Below, piece after piece: positions 1-4,937 of a stretch of 6,161 nt of DNA. Under the pieces are notes generated by a model. It saw only the letters and a list, made by a program, of their open reading frames with translations. It did no database searches and was not told the DNA's origin. How positions within the stretch are numbered: the stretch's first letter is position 1; each line of letters opens with the position of its first letter. The position numbers and the translations under genes were made by a program. The stretch is from an uncultured Treponema sp. (lineage in GTDB: Bacteria > Spirochaetota > Spirochaetia > Treponematales > Treponemataceae): contig CAJPPE010000105.1 in NCBI GenBank assembly GCA_905372345.1, forward strand, positions 1-6,161, read 5' to 3'.

Positions 1-24
1 AAATTTATTATATATAATAATCTC

Positions 25-54
25 AAAAAACAAGTTATCTTAAACCTGTTTTGC
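25..54 (-). terminator. Candidate intrinsic terminator of the transporter/TusA operon
   Basis: Read on the minus strand, the arms 52-43 and 36-27 form a 10-bp stem containing one G-U pair, with a 6-base loop (42-37). The distal arm runs into a six-T tract. The hairpin begins about 57 bases after the stop codon of the TusA-like gene, the expected place for the end of this operon. The stem is AT-rich and most of the T tract lies inside it, so it may be leaky. Nothing else recognisable lies in bases 1-108. Confidence 0.45.
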
Positions 55-108
55 ATGTTCATATTGAATCTTTTTTTAAATTACATTTGCTATCTTCGAT
101 ACGAAAAT

Positions 109-333
109 TTATTTTTTCAAAACAATCTTCCATGTTTTGTTTGCAATCTGTTCAAAAGAAATAACTTCATGCTTATTTCTTTGACAATAATTAGGTAATG
201 TTACAACTGCCTCAGGACAGGTAAATTCCAAGTCAATTACTTGACCCGGTTCTGCCTTTTTTAAAGCTTTTTTTAACTCCATAAGAGGAGCAGGACAATC
301 CAACCCGATTGTATCTATTTTTATTGTTTCCAT
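109..333 (-). CDS. TusA/SirA-family sulfur (or selenium) carrier protein, TsuB/YedF-like
   Basis: This is a 74-residue cytoplasmic carrier of the TusA family. The hallmark CPxP motif is complete (Cys13-Pro-Ala-Pro16) and opens the conserved helix. In the family that cysteine holds a persulfide (or selenium) and passes it on. A second cysteine, Cys39 in a Thr-Cys-Pro turn, and the C-terminal Trp-x-Ile strand (about 68-70) resemble E. coli YeeD (TsuB), which works with the thiosulfate transporter YeeE (TsuA). The selenium-linked YedF has a similar Asp-Cys-Pro turn, so the cargo cannot be settled. Cys50 is a third cysteine. The start is supported by AAGGA nine bases upstream, lying in the 19-base gap after the transporter gene. 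The two genes are evidently one operon, with the carrier receiving sulfur on the inner face of the transporter. Confidence 0.9.
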   Translation of the reverse strand: METIKIDTIGLDCPAPLMELKKALKKAEPGQVIDLEFTCPEAVVTLPNYCQRNKHEVISFEQIANKTWKIVLKK

Positions 334-352
334 AAATTTCCATCCTTAAAAA

Positions 353-1369
353 TTAATCTTTGTTTAAGCTGCGTGCAAGGAATATATATGCACTGCTCCA
401 AATGCCGATTACTATAAATAGCAATGCCCACCAAGATTTTAAAGAAAATTGAGCTGTTCCTACCAAACCGTTTCCGATAAGACAGCCTTGCCCCCACACG
501 GCACCGATACCCATCAAAATACTGCCTATTGCAGTTTTTATGATACTCTCAAGATTTGTGCCTAGGAATGAGAATTCTTTGGTTAACAGTGACGCAATTG
601 TAGAACCCAAAACTATCCCCAGTACCAGCATACTTGCCCAGCCGAGTTTTCCTCCTCCTATTATTGCATTGAGCCATGATAGAAGAGGGGTCGTAATGCC
701 GAAGCCGCCGTTTCGTCCGTTCATGTTACTAAAATAAAAACCGGCAGCCATTGTAATACCCATTAGTATGACAACGATTTCTTTTTGCCATACCTTTTCA
801 CAAAGGAAGTGAAGAAAGCCTGTGTGCTTGGCAGGAAGAGTATACTTAGGATTGTATGCTTTAGCTTTTTTTATCAGCATAAATATCAAAATGGCTGAAA
901 CAATACCTGAAATACCTACCAATATCATCGGCTGTGTATTTATTGCAGGTGTGGGAACGAGGGTAACAGCACCTAAGGACTTTGTTACAGGCAATAGAAA
1001 TCCCTGCTTTGCAGCATAGGCTGAAAGCACAAAGACTATCAAGGATACAAGACCTGTTAATCTTCCATCTCCTAATTTTACAAGAGAGGCGGTAATACAG
1101 CCGTTACACATAACTGCCCCAAAACCGAACATAAAACTTCCCAAAGCTACCGAAACAAGGGGAAAATCCTTGAATTTTGCCATAGGAATAATTCCTAAAC
1201 CGGTCATCAAATGATATAAAAACGCCTGTATAAATATAATTGCCAATATTAATACGATATTTGGTTTTTGCTTTTCCAGATATATATCTCTAATAATACC
1301 CGTTGCACAAAACTTTCCGCGTTTCCATAAAAAACCGAATATGATGCCGGCCATTAAACCTGAAATCAT
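353..1369 (-). CDS. yedE: YeeE/YedE-family membrane transporter (thiosulfate or selenium species)
   Basis: This is a 338-residue inner-membrane protein with about nine hydrophobic segments and an internal repeat typical of the YeeE/YedE (Sulf_transp) family. Two halves carry the same signature: FGFGAVMCNGC around residues 81-91 and MGIGAVWGQGC around 286-296. Cys21, Cys91 and Cys296 sit where the three functional cysteines of the Spirochaeta thermophila thiosulfate transporter YeeE lie (reported near 22, 91 and 293), so the relay thought to pass thiosulfate through the membrane looks intact. Cys88 is an extra cysteine. The start has an excellent GGAGG six bases upstream and a near-consensus promoter before that. 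The TusA-like gene follows after 19 bases. Homologues named YedE are linked to selenium metabolism, so import of thiosulfate or of a selenium compound are both possible; the symbol denotes the family, not the substrate. Confidence 0.88.
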   Translation of the reverse strand: MISGLMAGIIFGFLWKRGKFCATGIIRDIYLEKQKPNIVLILAIIFIQAFLYHLMTGLGIIPMAKFKDFPLVSVALGSFMFGFGAVMCNGCITASLVKLGDGRLTGLVSLIVFVLSAYAAKQGFLLPVTKSLGAVTLVPTPAINTQPMILVGISGIVSAILIFMLIKKAKAYNPKYTLPAKHTGFLHFLCEKVWQKEIVVILMGITMAAGFYFSNMNGRNGGFGITTPLLSWLNAIIGGGKLGWASMLVLGIVLGSTIASLLTKEFSFLGTNLESIIKTAIGSILMGIGAVWGQGCLIGNGLVGTAQFSLKSWWALLFIVIGIWSSAYIFLARSLNKD

Positions 1370-1409
1370 AAATTTCCTCCATAAATAGATTTTAAATATC
1401 TTAGATTAG

Positions 1410-1438
1410 TTTATACTATGTAATTTTTTTCTTGTCAA
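1410..1438 (-). promoter_or_regulatory. Sigma-70-type promoter for the transporter/TusA operon
   Basis: On the minus strand there is a perfect -35 box, TTGACA (1438-1433), then a 17-base spacer and a -10 box, TATAAA (1415-1410), matching the consensus at five of six positions. Transcription would begin near 1403, giving a leader of about 34 bases that contains the GGAGG ribosome site (1380-1376). This is the best promoter in the window. Confidence 0.65.
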
Positions 1439-1469
1439 TATAAATTTTAATAAATTCATAAAATTTATA
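1439..1469. repeat. Perfect 11-bp inverted repeat between divergent promoters (candidate operator)
   Basis: Arms at 1439-1449 (TATAAATTTTA) and 1459-1469 (TAAAATTTATA) are exact reverse complements separated by 9 bases, so their centres are 20 bp apart, about two helical turns. The repeat abuts the -35 box of the minus-strand promoter and lies ten bases before the -35 box of the plus-strand promoter. That placement suits a dimeric regulator controlling both operons. The region is nearly all A and T, so a chance palindrome is more likely than in mixed sequence. No regulator gene is in the window. Confidence 0.4.
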
Positions 1470-1478
1470 ATATATCTA

Positions 1479-1507
1479 TTGACTTTTTATTCTTTATGCA
1501 ACATTAT
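1479..1507 (+). promoter_or_regulatory. Candidate promoter for the activase/double-cubane operon
   Basis: TTGACT (1479-1484) is followed by a 17-base spacer and CATTAT (1502-1507), matching consensus at five and four of six positions. Transcription would start near 1514, just ahead of the ribosome site at 1519-1522. An alternative -10, a perfect TATAAT at 1466-1471, lacks a recognisable -35 and overlaps the inverted repeat. The first reading excludes the upstream ATG at 1496 as a start. Confidence 0.4.
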
Positions 1508-1518
1508 AGGCAATACAC

Positions 1519-1522
1519 GGAG
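1519..1522 (+). promoter_or_regulatory. Ribosome binding site that decides the activase start
   Basis: GGAG lies six bases before the ATG at 1529, a normal spacing. The in-frame ATG at 1496 has no purine-rich site before it and would overlap the proposed -10 box. The site favours a protein starting Met-His-Tyr-Ile-Gly, matching the usual beginning of this family immediately before its first phosphate-binding loop. Confidence 0.6.
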
Positions 1523-1528
1523 AGGAGT

Positions 1529-2278
1529 ATGCACTACATAGGAATAGATATCGGTTCAACGGCAACCAAAACCGTTATAATGGACGAAAATAAAAAAAAC
1601 ATCCTTTATAAAAACCGTATACCCAGCGGATGGAACAGCAAGGAAACGGGAGAGGCTGTCTTGGACTGGATAAAGGAGACCTTGCAAAATAAGGACTTTA
1701 AAATAACCGCCACAGGTTATGGAAGAGTGAGCGTTCCTTTTGCTGACAAAACCTTAACCGAAATTTCCTGCCACGGAAAGGGGGCTCACTTTTTGGCAAA
1801 AAAAGATGTAACCGTAATTGATATCGGCGGGCAGGATACAAAAGTCATTCTTGTAAAGGACGGGCTTGTAATTGACTTTATCATGAACGATAAGTGTTCG
1901 GCCGGTACGGGTAAATTTTTGGAATTAATGGCAAACAGGCTGGGCTTGAGCTTACAGGAAATAAGCGAGTACGCAGTGAGAGGAAAGGACTTAAACCTTT
2001 CTTCCGTCTGTACCGTCTTTGCCGAATCTGAAGTAACCTCCCTCATGGGAAAGGGAACTCCCCGCGAAGATATTGCAAGGGGAGTTATCAACCAAATAGT
2101 TTCAAAAGTAGTTTCATTAGCAAACAGAAAGCCTCGCTCCGATCTATATTTTTTAACAGGCGGCTTTAGTGCAAATACTTATATAATAGAAGAAATCGCA
2201 AAAAAACTTGAAGCTCCCGTTTTATCGGATGACTTAGGAGCCTTTGCCGGAGCAATAGGAGCCTGTATATTATCATGA
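1529..2278 (+). CDS. ATP-dependent activase of 2-hydroxyacyl-CoA dehydratase / double-cubane reductase (HgdC/YjiL, BadF/BadG family)
   Basis: This is a 249-residue member of the ASKHA-fold activators that use ATP hydrolysis to drive an electron to very low potential. Motifs, numbered from the ATG at 1529: phosphate-1 loop GIDIGSTATKT (5-15), phosphate-2 loop VIDIGGQDTK (96-105) and adenosine-site LTGGFSAN (209-216). The two cysteines that ligate the [4Fe-4S] cluster shared by the homodimer are present: Cys123 in NDKCSAGTG and Cys161 in SSVCTVFAESEV. Length is typical and the protein looks complete and active. Its stop overlaps the next start in an ATGA. It is the only activase in the window, so it probably serves the double-cubane protein of its own operon and perhaps the one on the other strand. 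An 11-residue longer form starting at 1496 is possible but poorly supported. Confidence 0.92.
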   Translation: MHYIGIDIGSTATKTVIMDENKKNILYKNRIPSGWNSKETGEAVLDWIKETLQNKDFKITATGYGRVSVPFADKTLTEISCHGKGAHFLAKKDVTVIDIGGQDTKVILVKDGLVIDFIMNDKCSAGTGKFLELMANRLGLSLQEISEYAVRGKDLNLSSVCTVFAESEVTSLMGKGTPREDIARGVINQIVSKVVSLANRKPRSDLYFLTGGFSANTYIIEEIAKKLEAPVLSDDLGAFAGAIGACILS

Positions 2279-3072
2279 TAGATATTTCGTTTTTGGAGAA
2301 TCTTAGACGTGAGGCATACGTCGAAGCTGCCGAAAATTATTTATCCTCATCAAATGTTATAGGAACCTTCGGAGAGAATTTACCTCTCGATATCCTCTAT
2401 GCTTACGGCCTATTGCCCGTACCTTGCGAAGGAACCGATTCTGCAATTTTTAAATTCGGTGATATGGAAAATGTATGCGATGTTATAAAAAGTTCCGTAA
2501 TTTACTTAAAAACAGATAAGTGTCCCATTCTTTTTTCGTGCAGTATGTATTTAATAGAAAATACATGTACCGATTTTTTTAATAAATTAAAAGAAAACAC
2601 CGATAAAAAAGTTCTTTTATATAAAAATAAATCTGAATTGGAAAAAGCCATACAAGAAGTTTACGAAAAAAAGTTTGATAATTTAAAATACCTAAAAGCA
2701 AAAGAAATTTTAGATTACATTGAAAGTGTTTTAAAAAAAATAGATGAGTATTCAGACCTCAGTGCTGAAGAAGCTTTTTTACTGCGTTATTATACGCCTT
2801 ATATTTTAGACCTTGAAAGAAGAAAAAAATATTTTGATGATATTTGCAAAACAATAAAATTTAAATCGGAAAAAAATACGGTTAAAAAAATTTTTGCCCT
2901 CTGTCCGAGGGGTTCATATAAAACAATTTTAAAGGAGGTAAAAAAAGAAGCTTATATTAATCCGAAAGAAAATAGAGTTATACGCCTTTGCCGAGGCTGG
3001 AATAATGCGGATTACGGATATAAATATTGTCCGTATAAATATAATATGAACGTAATGTACCAGGAGGATTAA
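2275..3072 (+). CDS. Short, divergent HgdB-like (2-hydroxyacyl-CoA dehydratase family) protein
   Basis: This 265-residue protein resembles the N-terminal domain of the 2-hydroxyacyl-CoA dehydratase/double-cubane family. Residues 28-51 (from VIGTFGENLPLDILYAYG to LPVPC) match the usual opening, in which a Cys or polar residue precedes a Pro-x-Glu/Asp and an Ala-Gly-x-x-Pro turn. A cysteine series follows: Cys68, 83, 89 and 98. Residues 110-200 are Lys/Glu-rich and helical. Cys210 (LCPRGSYKTIL) appears to match the start of the second domain; the chain then ends early with Cys239 and Cys252 (YGYKYCPYKYN). Normal family members have about 380-430 residues, so it lacks most of the second domain. 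It is probably not a random truncation: the frame is open, the start is coupled by ATGA to the activase, and a proper ribosome site for the next gene lies at its end. It may be an accessory or electron-transfer subunit. The reaction is unknown. Confidence 0.7.
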   Translation: MIDISFLENLRREAYVEAAENYLSSSNVIGTFGENLPLDILYAYGLLPVPCEGTDSAIFKFGDMENVCDVIKSSVIYLKTDKCPILFSCSMYLIENTCTDFFNKLKENTDKKVLLYKNKSELEKAIQEVYEKKFDNLKYLKAKEILDYIESVLKKIDEYSDLSAEEAFLLRYYTPYILDLERRKKYFDDICKTIKFKSEKNTVKKIFALCPRGSYKTILKEVKKEAYINPKENRVIRLCRGWNNADYGYKYCPYKYNMNVMYQED

Positions 3073-3073
3073 A

Positions 3074-4348
3074 ATGGCAGATTACAGAAAAATGTGGGAA
3101 GATCTGGGTATGGATGTTAAAACCCACGACTTGTTATGCGAGGCTTTGCCCGGCGCATTTGGAGATGTCTACTTGGCTCAAGAAAACAGACCTGAGGGAA
3201 TGGATTTTTTCAACATGGTTGTAGCAGACATTCACGGTATTCGTCCGCAAGAACTTGTGGATTTTCAAAAGGAAGGAGGAAAGGTTGTAGGTTCCTTTTG
3301 TATTCATGTTCCTGATGAGGTAGTAATTGCGGCGGGAGCCATTGCAACGGGCCTTTGCAGCGGGTCACAATTTTGGGTCCCCGACGGTGAAAAATTTTTA
3401 CCTACGGCAACTTGTCCGTTAATCAAGGCCTCACTAGGAGCCCGCTTTGGAAAGACCTGTCCTTTCTTTAGAATATGCGATCTCTTTGTCGGAGAAACAA
3501 CATGTGACGGAAAAAAGAAAGCTTGGGAAATCTTAGCGGAAGATGCTTCTATGCACATCATGGATATTCCTCAGATGAAAAGGCCTCAGGATTTTGAAAA
3601 ATGGGCTTGCGAAATTAAGGGCTACATCAAAAAACTTGAGGAACTTACAGGAAACACCGTTACACCCGAATCTTTAAAAAAGGCAATCGAAATTGTAAAC
3701 AACAAAAGAAAGGCCTTACAAAGATTGAATAATTTTAGAAAGCTGGAAAACATTCCTATTTCCGGTAAAGATGTTTTATTGATTCATCAGATTGCCTTTT
3801 ACGATGACCCTACCCGTTTTGTAACAATGGTAAACAAGCTCTGTGATGAACTTGAGACACGAAAAAAACAAAATGTTTCCGTCTTTAAAAAAGGAACAAA
3901 GAGAATCCTTTTGACGGGAACTCCGCTTTCAATTCCAAACTGGAAAATTCATCACATAATCGAAACTACAGGAGGAGCTGTTGTTTGTGAAGAGATGTGT
4001 ACCGGAATAAGATACTGTGAGGCCTTGGTTGATGAAACGGGAACCACAATTGATGAAATGGTTAATAACTTAACAAAAAGATATTTGGGACATATAAACT
4101 GTGCTTGTTTTACCCCAAATAAAGAAAGAATCGATGATATTATTCGTCTTGCAAAAGAATATAAGGCAGACGGCGTTATCGATTTAAATTTAAAATTCTG
4201 TAATATCTATGATACGGAAGGATATTTTGTCGAAAAGGTTTTACGTGAACATAATATTCCATGTTTAGGCATTGAAACGGATTATACCGATGAAGATGCA
4301 GAGCAGCTAAAAACCCGTATCGGTGCTTTTATAGAAATGCTAAGATGA
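3074..4348 (+). CDS. Double-cubane-cluster reductase-like protein (2-hydroxyacyl-CoA dehydratase superfamily), long form
   Basis: This is a 424-residue cytoplasmic protein of the family containing the Carboxydothermus double-cubane protein (an [8Fe-9S] enzyme that reduces small molecules such as acetylene with an activase) and 2-hydroxyacyl-CoA dehydratase subunits. Visible motifs are the Cys76 opening followed by HVPDEV and AAGA, Cys95, TCPLIK (Cys114), TCPFF (Cys129), the signature GETTCDGKKK (Cys144), GTPLS (283-287), CEEMCTG (Cys305, Cys309), NCAC (Cys343, Cys345), KFCN (Cys376) and a C-terminal ETDYTDED. GETTCDGKKK and the paired CP motifs favour a double-cubane protein over a true acyl-CoA dehydratase. 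The start is clear: AGGAGG at 3062-3067 with six-base spacing, one base after the previous stop. An N-terminal extension of about 37 residues distinguishes it from the paralogue on the other strand. Its stop overlaps the DUF3343 start by ATGA. The natural substrate is unknown. Confidence 0.85.
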   Translation: MADYRKMWEDLGMDVKTHDLLCEALPGAFGDVYLAQENRPEGMDFFNMVVADIHGIRPQELVDFQKEGGKVVGSFCIHVPDEVVIAAGAIATGLCSGSQFWVPDGEKFLPTATCPLIKASLGARFGKTCPFFRICDLFVGETTCDGKKKAWEILAEDASMHIMDIPQMKRPQDFEKWACEIKGYIKKLEELTGNTVTPESLKKAIEIVNNKRKALQRLNNFRKLENIPISGKDVLLIHQIAFYDDPTRFVTMVNKLCDELETRKKQNVSVFKKGTKRILLTGTPLSIPNWKIHHIIETTGGAVVCEEMCTGIRYCEALVDETGTTIDEMVNNLTKRYLGHINCACFTPNKERIDDIIRLAKEYKADGVIDLNLKFCNIYDTEGYFVEKVLREHNIPCLGIETDYTDEDAEQLKTRIGAFIEMLR

Positions 4349-4605
4349 TGAAAAATTATTATGTTTTTTTGCCCGATTCAAAAACAGCTCTTAAGCTTTA
4401 CGGTCTTATAAAACAAGAAGGAGTAAAGTGTACAATGGCACCTACTCCCAGAGAAGCCGATGCTTGCTGCGGAGTAAGTATTCTCTATTATGATTTTTCC
4501 GACACGGATAAAATTAAGGAGATAATTGAAGAAGAAGGCATTAAAATAAGTAAATTTTGGGAAAGTGAAAAAAGTTTTAATCCCGAAAGAAATAAATTTT
4601 GCTGA
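4345..4605 (+). CDS. DUF3343 protein (putative Se/S carrier-like)
   Basis: This 86-residue protein matches the small DUF3343 family: an N-terminal strand (YYVFLPD), a helix (residues 12-24, sorting sequences by Ala/Leu pattern), then the family signature PTPREADACCG (33-43), with Pro-Arg and Cys-Gly as key elements. The family usually has one cysteine before the glycine; here there are two (Cys41, Cys42). The final residue is also a cysteine (Cys86), which could act as a mobile thiol. DUF3343 has been suggested to carry sulfur or selenium, but I know of no biochemical proof. It overlaps the double-cubane gene by four bases and has no good ribosome site of its own, so translation is probably coupled. 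A second ATG lies immediately after the first (4348). It is the last gene of its operon, with a strong terminator 28 bases on. Confidence 0.82.
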   Translation: MMKNYYVFLPDSKTALKLYGLIKQEGVKCTMAPTPREADACCGVSILYYDFSDTDKIKEIIEEEGIKISKFWESEKSFNPERNKFC

Positions 4606-4633
4606 TTCTTTAGAAAACGCCGTAAAAGATAAT

Positions 4634-4690
4634 GGCATCTTGTAAAAAAACTTTGTTGGATTTTACAAGATGCCCGGCTCTTTCTTTTTT
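4634..4690 (+). terminator. Strong hairpin terminator between convergent operons
   Basis: A perfect 14-bp stem (4634-4647 with 4661-4674) encloses a 13-base loop. On the plus strand it is followed, after a six-base gap, by a T-rich run at 4681-4690. It sits between the two convergent DUF3343 genes and ends the plus-strand operon. The tail reaches the last codon of the minus-strand gene. For minus-strand transcripts the hairpin also follows the stop directly, though the tail on that side (AT-rich, with TTTT at 4627-4624) is weaker, so it may work in both directions. Confidence 0.8.
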
Positions 4691-4937
4691 ATGAGATGGT
4701 ACTTATAAGTCCATTTTCGTATATTACTTCAATCAAAGTCTCATAGCTGATATTATTTTTGCCTATCCAGCTTTCAACTTCTTCCTTTTGTGTGTTTTGA
4801 AAAAGGCATGCAAAACCGCAGCCGGCTTTTAAAAAGCCCGGTATTGGAACAAGCTTTGCATTTATAGGGTCAGCCTTTATCATTGAGTCGCATTGAATTG
4901 CTGCTGTTGTAGTTGCAAAGGTAATTATATAATTCAT
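4689..4937 (-). CDS. Second DUF3343 protein (putative Se/S carrier-like)
   Basis: This is an 82-residue DUF3343-like protein: N-terminal strand (NYIITFAT), helix around 10-21, then the signature PIPGFLKAGCGFACLF (31-46), in which Cys40-Gly41 is the conserved Cys-Gly. Cys44 and Cys16 are further cysteines. The Pro-Arg of the signature is replaced by Pro-Gly, and there is no C-terminal cysteine, so it is clearly diverged from its counterpart on the plus strand. The ATG overlaps the stop of the upstream double-cubane gene (ATGA); an AAGGA (4952-4948) lies ten bases before it inside that gene. It is the last gene of a two-gene unit. Its likely partner is the adjacent double-cubane protein; the function is inferred from family and context only. 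Confidence 0.78.
   Translation of the reverse strand: MNYIITFATTTAAIQCDSMIKADPINAKLVPIPGFLKAGCGFACLFQNTQKEEVESWIGKNNISYETLIEVIYENGLISTIS

Noticed and set aside
540..1019. Two short plus-strand open frames (540-737, 822-1019) opposite the transporter gene
   Set aside because: They lie antisense to a convincing membrane protein, have no ribosome sites or recognisable domains, and look like shadows.
1786..2091. Minus-strand open frame inside the activase gene
   Set aside because: It is antisense to a region containing the activase cluster cysteines, and its product resembles nothing known.
2931..2939. Perfect Shine-Dalgarno-like AAAGGAGGT inside the short HgdB-like gene
   Set aside because: No start codon follows at a workable distance; it encodes Lys-Glu-Val in frame and is probably chance, at most a pause site.
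2275..3072. Idea that the short HgdB-like gene is a frameshifted remnant
   Set aside because: The next gene and its ribosome site begin right at the stop, leaving no room for a lost C-terminal half, and the frame is open and coupled at its start.
3304..3561. Minus-strand open frame inside the 424-residue double-cubane gene
   Set aside because: It is antisense to the conserved CP and GETTCDG motifs and has no independent support.
3074..4348. Calling the 424-residue protein a true 2-hydroxyacyl-CoA dehydratase subunit
   Set aside because: No CoA-transferase or second full-length dehydratase subunit is nearby, and the paired CP motifs with GETTCDGKKK fit the double-cubane group better; the superfamily call itself stands.
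4378..4638. Minus-strand open frame opposite the first DUF3343 gene
   Set aside because: It would begin inside the terminator hairpin and its product has no family features; the plus-strand frame has the DUF3343 signature.
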